Source of the DNA: Chryseobacterium mucoviscidosis
GTDB taxonomy: Bacteria > Bacteroidota > Bacteroidia > Flavobacteriales > Weeksellaceae
DNA: 64,000 nucleotides
NCBI RefSeq assembly: GCF_002177115.1
Contig: NZ_MVAG01000119.1
Location: 1-64,000 of the forward strand
Direction of reading: 5' to 3'
Under the pieces are notes generated by a model, which was given only the letters and a program-made list of their open reading frames with translations, was not told the DNA's origin and searched no databases. How positions within the stretch are numbered: position 1 is the first letter of the stretch; each line of letters starts with the position of its first letter. A program made the position numbers and the translations under genes. Positions 18,010 to 24,964 of the stretch are shown piece after piece.

Positions 18010-18034
18010 GGAACCTAAATAATAAGAATAATAT

Positions 18035-18506
18035 ATGGCAACTTATAAAGAAGTAGTTTTATGTTTCAAAAATCTTTCTAAGTTATCTTTTCAAGTAATA
18101 CTAGATAAACTAGGTGCTGAAATAACGAGAGGGTTTTTTTGATGGAAATGATACTGATTTTAATGAAGACAGTCTTGATTTATTTTTTAATAACCAGGAG
18201 GAAATGTATAATTTTTTTGTTTCATTTAAAAATCAAGAAAATTGTAATTTTAGTAGCCGTTATATTTTATGTACAATAAAAAAAATGATTACTTTTTTCC
18301 AAGTTCGTTTTTTTTTAAATTCTTTAAATTCCGAAGAAATTGCTTTTTTAAAGGATGAGTTTTTTAAAAGAATTCAAAAAATCAATCAGGTGGAACTTTT
18401 TTATATAAATAATGATATGGATTATTCTGACGAAGAATTTTGCGAAAAATTTTACAATATATTGTCTCCTAATATTGAAAGTGTTCTTATCAAAATGAGA
18501 TATTAG
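18035..18506 (+). pseudogene. Frameshifted orphan immunity gene
   Basis: Begins MATYKEVVLCFKNLSKLSF and stops at a TGA right after a run of seven T (18131-18137 region). With six T the frame continues as RGFFDGNDTDFNEDSLDLFF and reads on to the stop at 18506, giving about 156 residues of acidic, helical protein. The internal ATG at 18204 opens only the second part. No family was recognised. The position after a toxin-tail relic and before a hairpin repeat (14 bases downstream) fits a displaced immunity gene. The single extra T may be decay, a slippage site or a sequencing error. Confidence 0.6.
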
Positions 18507-18520
18507 AATAAATTAGAGTA

Positions 18521-18573
18521 CCCGATAGCGCGGATTTGTAATCCGTGCCTGTCATAGAACCGCGACATCCGAT
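18521..18573 (+). repeat. Hairpin repeat, copy 5 (full unit)
   Basis: The same core as copy 4 (GCGCGGATT-TGT-AATCCGTGC) and the same tail AGAACCGCGACATCCGAT. Over about 53 bases it differs from copy 4 at only a few positions. It begins 14 bases after the frameshifted immunity gene. Confidence 0.85.
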
Positions 18574-18591
18574 GAAAAAAGTGTTATGTAA

Positions 18592-18734
18592 GTCCCTAGA
18601 ACTCTAACTACAGGTTTTAATTTAGATACCAGATATGATGTAGATTTTCAAGAACCTATACTATTGATTTAACAAAACAGTTTAATAATACTCCATCATC
18701 GATTGGTAACTGGCTTCAGAATCTCTTTAATTAA
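18592..18734 (+). pseudogene. Relic of a third displaced toxin C-terminus
   Basis: Two reading frames joined near 18655 give PRTLTTGFNLDTRYDVDFQE and then YTIDLTKQFNNTPSSIGNW with LQNLFN before the stop at 18732-18734. One base appears to be missing at the join, and no start codon is present. The next gene starts 3 bases later, the usual spacing of a toxin tip and its immunity gene. The toxin family is not recognised. Confidence 0.45.
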
Positions 18735-18737
18735 ATT

Positions 18738-19078
18738 ATGAAACGAAAATAGGCTTAATTATCTGTTTAATAATTGTACTGATTTTTTTTCTTTTAACAA
18801 ATCGTACAGATCATCAGAGTAATGCAAAGAGACTTGCAGAAGAACAATGTATTTTAGTAGTAGAAACACCACCTTCATCATATACCTCTGAAATGTTTAA
18901 AACTAAAGGCTACAACCCGATAACTAAGAAACCCTGCGAGTGTAATCACTATAATAGATGGTGGAGTTCATATAAAAATGAAATAGAAGTTGGTGATACT
19001 ATTGTGAAGAAGAAAGGCGAGTTGGTTTTTAGCATCCATAAAAAAGATAGTATTATTAGCCATAAATATAACCTCTAA
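18738..19078 (+). pseudogene. Frameshifted orphan immunity gene with N-terminal membrane segment
   Basis: ATG AAA CGA AAA at 18738 runs into TAG. One additional A in the A-run at 18747-18749 would give MKRKIGLIICLIIVLIFFLL and continue in frame to the stop at 19078 (about 113 residues). That gives an N-terminal transmembrane or signal-anchor helix followed by a small soluble domain with Cys pairs (KKPCECNHYNRWWSSYKNE). A membrane-anchored immunity protein would again point to an envelope-acting toxin. The first usable ATG in the downstream frame is at 18893 and would lose the anchor. A repeat copy starts 12 bases after the stop. Confidence 0.55.
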
Positions 19079-19090
19079 TAATCAAAAAAA

Positions 19091-19125
19091 CCGATAGCAC
19101 AAATTGATAATTCGTGCCTGTAATA
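19091..19125 (+). repeat. Hairpin repeat, copy 6 (degenerate)
   Basis: Starts CCGATAGCAC and has arms GCACAAATT and AATTCGTGC around GAT, with one mismatch, followed by CTGTAATA as in the full units. It is the last copy and closes the array. Confidence 0.65.
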
Positions 19126-19129
19126 TAAG

Positions 19130-19168
19130 AATCCGTCTCACAATTATTTGTGTGGCGGATTTAGATTT
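19130..19168 (+). terminator. Possible weak terminator at the end of the array
   Basis: AATCCG and CACAA pair with TTGTG and CGGATT, with a small internal loop, followed by a short T-rich tract. It could stop reading from the cassette array toward the opposing genes. Confidence 0.4.
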
Positions 19169-19230
19169 TGGGATAATTTATTTTCCTCAGGAAAAAGAAA
19201 AATATGCTCTGCGCAGATAATATACAGGCA

Positions 19231-19258
19231 CAAAAAAAGCACCCTTTTTCAGATGCTT
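19231..19258 (-). terminator. Terminator of the DUF3276 gene
   Basis: On the minus strand AAGCATC pairs with GGTGCTT (one T-G pair) and is followed by seven T. It lies just downstream of the stop of the minus-strand gene at 19281. Confidence 0.65.
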
Positions 19259-19280
19259 GTGTTTTTAGAATTATTCTTTT

Positions 19281-19616
19281 TTAAACTTCGTCGTCAGAAT
19301 CGATGGTGTAAGATCTGCTTTTGAAGTCTTTGTCGTGTTTTTCTGATATTACATCCTCACCCTTCTCGTTAATGATGAAATCTGTGGACTCATTAAACAT
19401 CTCCTGAAAACTCTTAAAATCTTCCTTGTAAAGGTAAATTTTATGCTTCTCGAATGTAGCTTCTCCATTCTCTCCGAAATTCTTCTTACTTTCTGTAATC
19501 GTAAGATAATAATCTCCTGCTTTCGTCTCGCGCACATCAAAGAAATAAGTTCTTCTCCCTGCTTTTAACACCTTCGTGAAAATTTCATTTTCATGGCGTT
19601 CCTTGTATTCACTCAT
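19281..19616 (-). CDS. PUR-family nucleic-acid-binding protein (DUF3276)
   Basis: 111 residues, matching the length of the small Bacteroidota/spirochaete PUR-alpha-like proteins. The single PUR repeat is readable (KAGRRTYFFDVRETKAGDYY then LTITESKK at about 19-46), followed by the helix YKEDFKSFQEMFNESTDFI and an acidic tail. Such proteins bind single-stranded DNA/RNA; the cellular role in Bacteroidota is little known. It has its own promoter (TATATTTG at 19653-19646) and terminator, so it is a single-gene unit. Confidence 0.88.
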   Translation of the reverse strand: MSEYKERHENEIFTKVLKAGRRTYFFDVRETKAGDYYLTITESKKNFGENGEATFEKHKIYLYKEDFKSFQEMFNESTDFIINEKGEDVISEKHDKDFKSRSYTIDSDDEV

Positions 19617-19645
19617 TGTTAGATATTTTTTAATCTTGTTAAGAA

Positions 19646-19674
19646 CAAATATAAAAGTTTTCTTTTAATCACAA
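19646..19674 (-). promoter_or_regulatory. Promoter of the DUF3276 gene
   Basis: On the minus strand: -33 TTG at 19674-19672, an 18-base spacer, and -7 TATATTTG at 19653-19646. The leader to the ATG at 19616 is about 25 bases. Confidence 0.7.
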
Positions 19675-19715
19675 AATTTTTTTTATGATTTATTTAACAT
19701 TTGTGAACGATTCTG

Positions 19716-21377
19716 CTATGCGGTTACGGAATTGTTAATTTCGTTTAAGTTAAGGATCTTATCTGCACGCTGTGCGCTAGACTCTCTGTGTGTGATGATT
19801 ATAGAGGTCGCATTACGGATTTTTCGGTCTATATTTTCAAGAATGTTCTGTTCTGTTTCAGTATCCAAAGCAGAGAGGGAATCATCAAAAATAATGATGT
19901 TCGGATCTTTAATCAGAGCTCTGGCAATACAGATTCGCTGTTTCTGACCTCCGGAAAGCATGACGCCACGCTCTCCAACCATAGTTTTGTACTGTTCCTT
20001 GAACTCAACGATATTTTTATCAACATCAGCAATTTTGGCATATTCCACCACTTTTTCATGAGAAGGTCTGTCGATGGCAAAACCGATGTTGTTTTCAATG
20101 GAATCTGAGAACAGATAACTTTCCTGAGGAATATATCCGATGAAATTTCTGTAGTTTTCTAAATTATGTTCTTTTAAATTTTTACCGTCAATTAAAATTT
20201 CACCTTCAGTAGGATCAATCAAACGGCAGAGAAGCAATGCAATCGTAGATTTTCCGCTTCCGGTTTTTCCCATGATCGCTAAAGATTCTCCGGCTTTCAG
20301 AGTAAAACTTAGATTATCCAGAGCTCTGATTCCCGTATTCGGATAGACATAAGAAACATTTCGGAACTCAATGTCGCCTTTAATTTCATATTTGTCGAAG
20401 TTTTTATTAACGATTTCAGATTTTTTATCCATGAATTCGTTAATTCTCTGCATGGAAGCTTCTGCTCTCTGATTCACAGATGTAACCCAACCAACCATTG
20501 AGAAAGGAAAAATAAGCGTATTGATATACATGAAAAAGTCAGCAATTTTACCAATGCTTAATTCTCCGGCAATGTATTTCTGTCCGCCGATCCAGATAAT
20601 GGCAACATTCAGCAAACCGATAACAAATAAAATGATCGTAAAGAAATAAGCTTCCGTTTTTGCCAGATCCAAGGCTTTGTTCTGATAGTCGGTTACCTTC
20701 GTACCATAATTTTTTTTGATATAATTTTCCCTTGCAAAAAATTTCACCACGCGGATTCCTGAAAAACTGTCCTGTACAAAAGTAGAAATCGCCGACTGGC
20801 TTTTCTGCATGATCTTCGATTTCTGATTGATTATTGAGCTTACCTTGTAAATCGCAAAGGATAAAATCGGAAGGGGAAGCAAAGTCCAGAGCGTCATCGA
20901 GACATCCGTGGTAAGCATATAAATTGCGGTAATCACCACAAGAACGATCAGATTGGCAACATACATCACGCCCGGACCGAGATACATCCTTACTGCAACC
21001 ACATCTTCACTCAAACGGTTCATTAAATCTCCGATCGTGGTTTGTTTATAATCCGTTAAAGATAAATCCTGATAATGTCTGTAGATTTTATTTTTAAGCT
21101 CATATTCTATTCTTCTTGAAGCCACAATAATCGTCTGCCGCATCATGAAGGTAAAAAATCCGGTGAGTAAAGAACAGCCGACAATAATAGCAACATAGAT
21201 TAAAACCTGTCTGTTGAAACCTAAATTTCCGTTTTTTGTAAGCTCGTCCACAGATTTTCCTACAAACTGAACCTTATATATATTGAAAAAATTACTTGCA
21301 ATGATGAATAATACTCCCCAGAACAACAATATTTTGTGCTTCCAGAAATAGGGATTTAATGTTTTTAGCGCTTTCAT
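19716..21377 (-). CDS. ABC exporter, fused membrane and ATPase domains
   Basis: 553 residues, a half-transporter that should work as a dimer in the inner membrane. Six transmembrane helices span about 1-310 (type IV/MsbA-like exporter fold). The nucleotide-binding domain follows: Walker A GKTGSGKST, Q-loop near GYIPQESYLFSD, signature LSGGQKQRICIARAL, Walker B NIIIFDDSLSALD, and the switch His in IIITHR. The Walker B Asp is followed by Asp instead of the catalytic Glu found in most exporters (IFDDS), which is tolerated in heterodimeric or slow family members. The substrate cannot be told from sequence; lipid or drug export is typical. Transcribed divergently from nusB. Confidence 0.88.
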   Translation of the reverse strand: MKALKTLNPYFWKHKILLFWGVLFIIASNFFNIYKVQFVGKSVDELTKNGNLGFNRQVLIYVAIIVGCSLLTGFFTFMMRQTIIVASRRIEYELKNKIYRHYQDLSLTDYKQTTIGDLMNRLSEDVVAVRMYLGPGVMYVANLIVLVVITAIYMLTTDVSMTLWTLLPLPILSFAIYKVSSIINQKSKIMQKSQSAISTFVQDSFSGIRVVKFFARENYIKKNYGTKVTDYQNKALDLAKTEAYFFTIILFVIGLLNVAIIWIGGQKYIAGELSIGKIADFFMYINTLIFPFSMVGWVTSVNQRAEASMQRINEFMDKKSEIVNKNFDKYEIKGDIEFRNVSYVYPNTGIRALDNLSFTLKAGESLAIMGKTGSGKSTIALLLCRLIDPTEGEILIDGKNLKEHNLENYRNFIGYIPQESYLFSDSIENNIGFAIDRPSHEKVVEYAKIADVDKNIVEFKEQYKTMVGERGVMLSGGQKQRICIARALIKDPNIIIFDDSLSALDTETEQNILENIDRKIRNATSIIITHRESSAQRADKILNLNEINNSVTA

Positions 21378-21438
21378 AAAGTTTCACAAAATTACAAAAA
21401 TCACCTCAGACTACGAATTTCATAAATTTTAAATTTTG

Positions 21439-21446
21439 TATCTTTG
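21439..21446 (+). promoter_or_regulatory. -7 box of the nusB operon
   Basis: TATCTTTG at 21439-21446, 22 bases before the nusB ATG. No good -33 TTG is visible at the right distance. Confidence 0.6.
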
Positions 21447-21468
21447 CACCCATAAAAAAGCTCTTTGA

Positions 21469-22374
21469 ATGTTAGGAAGACGACAAATCCGTGAAAAAGT
21501 AGTACAGACTGTGTATTCTTATTACCAGAATCCTGTAAAGTTTGATGTATTAGAGAAAAATATGTTTGCCGGAATAGAGAAAATCTATTATCTCTACATC
21601 TATCAGTTAAATTTCTTGGTTGCCCTGAAAGAACTGGCAGAAAATCAGATTGAGATCGGTAAAAACAAATACATCAAAACCGATGCTGACATTAATCCTA
21701 ACCAAAAATTCATCAACAATCAAGTTTTAATTAAATTGGAAGAAAACCCTGAGAGATTATTTTTCACAGGACAGCACAAGCAATTAAAATGGGATCTGCA
21801 TGATGATCTTTTGGTAAAAACTTTCCAGAGAATGTCTGCCGGAAAGCGTTATCAGGATTTTATGAAAGAAGAAGGATATTCTTTTGAAGAAGATCAGAAG
21901 TTTATCGGGAAATTATTCTTAAGATACATTGCCGAAAATGATGATTTTCATGATTATCTTGGTGATAAAGAACTTTCATGGTATGATGATATCCACATCG
22001 CGAATTCAATGGTGCAGAAGACCATCGGTTTCCTGAAAGAAGATGAAGAAAGCCGTACTTTAATTAAAATGATTAAAGATGAAGACGATAAAACTTTCGC
22101 AATGAAACTTCTTAGAAATACTTTGGACAGTTGGGAAAACAACGAAAAGAAACTGGAAGAAAGACTTGAAAACTGGGATCTTGAAAGAGTTTCTCTCATG
22201 GATAAAGTCATTTTATCGACGGCAATGGCGGAGCTGGACAATTTTCCTTTTACCCCTTCAAGAGTTATCATTAATGAATATATCGAGATCGCAAAAGTTT
22301 TCGCAACAGACCGTTCAAACATTTTCATTAACGGAATTTTAGATAAATATTGTAAAGATTTAAACAGAATATAA
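21469..22374 (+). CDS. nusB: Transcription antitermination factor NusB (long form)
   Basis: 301 residues, about twice the length of E. coli NusB, as is usual in Bacteroidota. The N-terminus MLGRRQIREKVVQTVYSYYQ is the typical start. The NusB fold proper occupies the C-terminal ~150 residues and ends with the conserved segment SRVIINEYIEIAKVFATDRS then INGILDK. NusB binds boxA RNA with NusE in the antitermination complex that supports rRNA transcription. First gene of a nusB-DUF1573-yajC unit; the next gene starts 11 bases downstream. Confidence 0.93.
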   Translation: MLGRRQIREKVVQTVYSYYQNPVKFDVLEKNMFAGIEKIYYLYIYQLNFLVALKELAENQIEIGKNKYIKTDADINPNQKFINNQVLIKLEENPERLFFTGQHKQLKWDLHDDLLVKTFQRMSAGKRYQDFMKEEGYSFEEDQKFIGKLFLRYIAENDDFHDYLGDKELSWYDDIHIANSMVQKTIGFLKEDEESRTLIKMIKDEDDKTFAMKLLRNTLDSWENNEKKLEERLENWDLERVSLMDKVILSTAMAELDNFPFTPSRVIINEYIEIAKVFATDRSNIFINGILDKYCKDLNRI

Positions 22375-22385
22375 ATTATCTTCAT

Positions 22386-22901
22386 ATGAAAAAGACATTA
22401 TCCATCATTGCTTTGTCTGTCATAGGCTTTGGATTCGTTTCCTGCAAAAAAGAGAATAAAGAGGTTACAGGAACAGAAACTGCTGCAACAGATTCTACTG
22501 CAGCTTCAATGCCTTCAACAACAGGAGACTCTGCTGCTGTAGCTCCGGTTTCGGGAGAAACAACTGCTGCTCCGGCTGCCAATCAGCCACTCACTACAGT
22601 TGCCCTTTCTGAAAGCAATTTCGATTTCGGAAAAATTAAAAAAGGTGATAAAGTAGAGCACGTTTACGAAATTACCAATACCGGAACAAATCCTTTGATC
22701 ATCTCTGAAGTAAAGCCCGGATGCGGATGTACAGCTCCTGATTTTACAAAAGAACCGATTATGCCGGGTAAAAAAGGAAAAATTACACTGCACTTCGATT
22801 CCACAAACTTCGACGGAAATGTTAACAAATTTGCTGATGTTTTCGCAAACGTAGAAAAAGCTCCGATCAGAATCAATTTCACAGCTAATATTCAACCATA
22901 A
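22386..22901 (+). CDS. DUF1573 lipoprotein
   Basis: 171 residues. A lipoprotein signal with lipobox around Cys20 (GFGFVSCKK) is followed by an Ala/Thr-rich linker (about 28-68) and a DUF1573 immunoglobulin-like domain (about 75-170; FDFGKIKKGDKVEHVYEITN, and KPGCGCTAPDF with its Cys pair). Proteins of this family are periplasmic or surface-attached in Bacteroidota and their role is unknown. Placement between nusB and yajC, with 11- and 4-base gaps, indicates co-transcription. Confidence 0.88.
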   Translation: MKKTLSIIALSVIGFGFVSCKKENKEVTGTETAATDSTAASMPSTTGDSAAVAPVSGETTAAPAANQPLTTVALSESNFDFGKIKKGDKVEHVYEITNTGTNPLIISEVKPGCGCTAPDFTKEPIMPGKKGKITLHFDSTNFDGNVNKFADVFANVEKAPIRINFTANIQP

Positions 22902-22905
22902 GATC

Positions 22906-23274
22906 ATGAACATGTTATCCATATTTTTACAGGCACAGCCACAAGGCGGCGGAGGAATGATGATGATCATGATGGGAGTGATGGTGATAGGTTTCTACTT
23001 CCTGATGATCAGACCTCAGATGAGAAAGCAGAAGCAGGAGAAAAACTTTCAGGAAACTCTGAAAGTGGGAACAAGAGTGGTTCTTACTTCCGGACTTCAC
23101 GGAAGAATTGCTCAGGTTCAGGACGATGGTTTCGTTATTGAAACATTATCAGGAAAGCTGAAATTCGAAAAAGCTGCGGTTTCAAGAGAATTCACGGAAG
23201 CGCGTTTCGGAGATAAATCCAAGACTTCTGATAAAGCGGAAGACAAAAAAGAAATCGAAACTGAGAAAAAGTAA
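22906..23274 (+). CDS. yajC: Sec translocase accessory subunit YajC
   Basis: 122 residues: a short N-terminus, one transmembrane helix (about 17-37; MMMIMMGVMVIGFYFLMIRP) and the conserved cytoplasmic block QMRKQKQEKNFQETLKVGTR then VVLTSGLHGRI. YajC associates with SecDF and the SecYEG channel in the inner membrane. The last ~20 residues are a charged Lys/Glu tail. Starts 4 bases after the DUF1573 stop; a strong terminator follows, so it ends the operon. Confidence 0.93.
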   Translation: MNMLSIFLQAQPQGGGGMMMIMMGVMVIGFYFLMIRPQMRKQKQEKNFQETLKVGTRVVLTSGLHGRIAQVQDDGFVIETLSGKLKFEKAAVSREFTEARFGDKSKTSDKAEDKKEIETEKK

Positions 23275-23297
23275 TTTTTCAGTTTTTAAAATATTTC

Positions 23298-23340
23298 GTT
23301 TCGGCGGGGTGAGCTTTGCTCACCCCGCCGAAACTTTTTT
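23298..23340 (+). terminator. Strong intrinsic terminator after yajC
   Basis: A perfect 17-base-pair stem, GTTTCGGCGGGGTGAGC (23298-23314) with its complement at 23318-23334, a TTT loop, then T6. It is unusually long and GC-rich for this genome. Confidence 0.92.
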
Positions 23341-23420
23341 ATATGAATATTTTTCAATTTTAATATCCGGAAAGGTTATCATTCGTATGAATCTAAGCTG
23401 CAATTATTTTTAACGTAGGA

Positions 23421-23689
23421 TGGTCATTCTGACCGCAGCGAAACGGAGAGAAGAATCCACCTTAATAATCTTAACTCCTAAACTCAATCTTAACGGTTTA
23501 AAAAAGATTTCTCCTTCGTCGAAATGACAGAAGAGCATTTAGCAATTGTGTTTATTCGTGAAAAACATTCGTGCAATTCGTGTTTAAAAAAAATCTGAAA
23601 ATCAAAAGCAAAGTTCCTGCCTTAATAATCTTAACTTCTCAACTACATCTTAACGGTTAAAAATAGATTTCTCTTCTGTCGAAATGACA
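23421..23689. repeat. Intergenic palindromic element with a duplicated right end
   Basis: The left end GTCATTCTGACC (from 23422) and the inward-facing ends GTCGAAATGAC form imperfect terminal inverted repeats. The right part, about 69 bases starting CTTAATAATCTTAACT and ending CGAAATGACA, occurs twice in direct orientation (23461-23529 and 23621-23689) with roughly 85-90% identity by eye. No reading frame is seen inside. It resembles MITE-like or palindromic intergenic elements common in flavobacteria. Together with the terminator it fills the 23275-23726 gap. Confidence 0.65.
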
Positions 23690-23726
23690 AAATGGCAGTA
23701 AATCTCTGTGCCATTAGTGAAAATCT

Positions 23727-23756
23727 TTGTATTATTTATGGTTTAAGTTATCTTTG
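23727..23756 (+). promoter_or_regulatory. Promoter of the SDR gene
   Basis: -33 TTG at 23727-23729, a 19-base spacer and -7 TATCTTTG at 23749-23756, a near-ideal Bacteroidota promoter. It ends only 4 bases before the ATG at 23761, so the message should be leaderless or nearly so, and in-frame starts farther upstream are excluded. Confidence 0.75.
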
Positions 23757-23760
23757 CTCC

Positions 23761-24492
23761 ATGAATCAAAACACAAACAAAACCGTTCTCATTTTAGGCG
23801 CGAATTCCGATGTTGCAAAACAGGCAGCGAAACAATACATCGAAAAAGGATTTTCCGTAATTGCCGCTTCCCGAAATACAAATTCCTTAGAACAATTTGT
23901 TTCAGAACATAATCTGAATTCCAAAGTGAAGATTTTACCTTTCGATGCTGTTGATTTTGATTCTCATCAGAAATTTTATGATGAGCTTCCTGTAAAACCT
24001 CATATTGTGGTGTACGCCGCAGGTTTTTTAGTGGATAATGAAACCGCTTTAACCGATTTTAAAGGAGCTCAGCAAATGATGCTGGTCAATTATATGGGAG
24101 CTGTTTCTATTCTGAATATTATTGCAACGGATAAGAACAATAAAAATCTGGAAAGAATTATCGGGTTATCTTCGCTTTCGGGAGTTCGCGGGAGAAAAAG
24201 CAATTTTGTTTACGGTAGTACAAAAGCTGCTTTTACCACGTATTTGGCTGGTTTAAGGCAGGAACTGGCTTCAAGAAATATAAAAGTCAATGCTTTGGTG
24301 ATTGGCTACATTCGTACAAAAATCAATGAAGGCTTACAGTTGAATGAATCTTTAATGATGGAACCTGATTATGTAGCAAAACATATCGTAAACGCAGAAA
24401 ATTCTTTCACTATTGTTCCGAATTTCAAATGGAAAATCATTTATCTGATTTTGAAAATGCTGCCTGAAAGTCTGGTGGCGAAACTTCCTTAA
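23761..24492 (+). CDS. Short-chain dehydrogenase/reductase
   Basis: 243 residues from ATG 23761, chosen because the promoter lies immediately upstream. Rossmann-fold SDR: cofactor loop LILGANSDVAKQAAKQY (a GxxxxxA variant of TGxxxGxG), NAG-equivalent at VYAAGFL (YAAG), catalytic Ser in GLSSLSGVRG and the YxxxK motif in FVYGSTKAAF (Tyr and Lys present). The Ala-Ser-Arg after the second strand (IAASRN) suggests NADP(H) preference. The substrate is unknown. Family members of this length reduce carbonyls of sugars or lipids. The next gene starts 8 bases downstream and may be co-transcribed. Confidence 0.85.
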   Translation: MNQNTNKTVLILGANSDVAKQAAKQYIEKGFSVIAASRNTNSLEQFVSEHNLNSKVKILPFDAVDFDSHQKFYDELPVKPHIVVYAAGFLVDNETALTDFKGAQQMMLVNYMGAVSILNIIATDKNNKNLERIIGLSSLSGVRGRKSNFVYGSTKAAFTTYLAGLRQELASRNIKVNALVIGYIRTKINEGLQLNESLMMEPDYVAKHIVNAENSFTIVPNFKWKIIYLILKMLPESLVAKLP

Positions 24493-24500
24493 CTCATACT

Positions 24501-24962
24501 ATGAATGATCAGTTTTTAGAAATTAAAACTTATATTGACAATATAAGCTCTTATGACAGTTCGGAAAATTTTGAATATGATCATTTTCCGTACCTTAAAA
24601 ATATTTTAGATCATTTTACAGCAAAACAGCAGGATGATTTTATAGAAGAAGTTTTTAAATGGGAAGATCATCAATTATATTTTTTTGCAGATTTTTTAGA
24701 TTTTACACAATTTATATTAAAAGGAAAATATGATTCATCCTACGTTTTCTGCGAGTGTTTTTCAAAAATTAATAATGTTGAATATCTGAGATATATTTAT
24801 ATTAATTTGGAAGTATATTTATTGCAGAGAAAATTTTTTAATGATGATTTAATTTTATCTGTTGATGATATTATTAACAATTTATACCTACTCATCAATC
24901 ATTTAAGAGATGAAAACAGCATCGATTTTTGCTTAAAAATGATTGAAAATTTAAAGCATTAA
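24501..24962 (+). CDS. Hypothetical acidic helical protein
   Basis: 153 residues with no recognised domain and no signal peptide. Rich in Asp, Phe, Tyr and Asn and probably all helical (FIEEVFKWEDHQLYFFADFL, then DFTQFILKG). Its AT-rich composition and style resemble the small helical immunity-like proteins near the RHS locus, but there is no toxin gene beside it. It begins 8 bases after the SDR gene and ends 2 bases from the convergent ligD stop. Confidence 0.6.
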   Translation: MNDQFLEIKTYIDNISSYDSSENFEYDHFPYLKNILDHFTAKQQDDFIEEVFKWEDHQLYFFADFLDFTQFILKGKYDSSYVFCECFSKINNVEYLRYIYINLEVYLLQRKFFNDDLILSVDDIINNLYLLINHLRDENSIDFCLKMIENLKH

Positions 24963-24964
24963 TT

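Noticed and set aside
18893..19078. A 61-residue gene starting at ATG 18893
   Set aside because: Coding sequence in the same frame continues upstream to a membrane segment; the small frame is the remainder of the frameshifted gene starting at 18738.
17136..19125. Repeats as a CRISPR array
   Set aside because: The spacing is irregular (tens to hundreds of bases), genes lie between copies, one copy is inverted, and no cas genes are near.
17136..19125. Repeats as tRNA genes or attachment sites in a tRNA
   Set aside because: The hairpin has no cloverleaf, T-loop or anticodon arm. No tRNA signature was seen in the region.
23692..23760. Longer SDR protein starting at ATG 23692
   Set aside because: It would begin upstream of the promoter and inside the intergenic repeat; the Rossmann fold begins right after ATG 23761.
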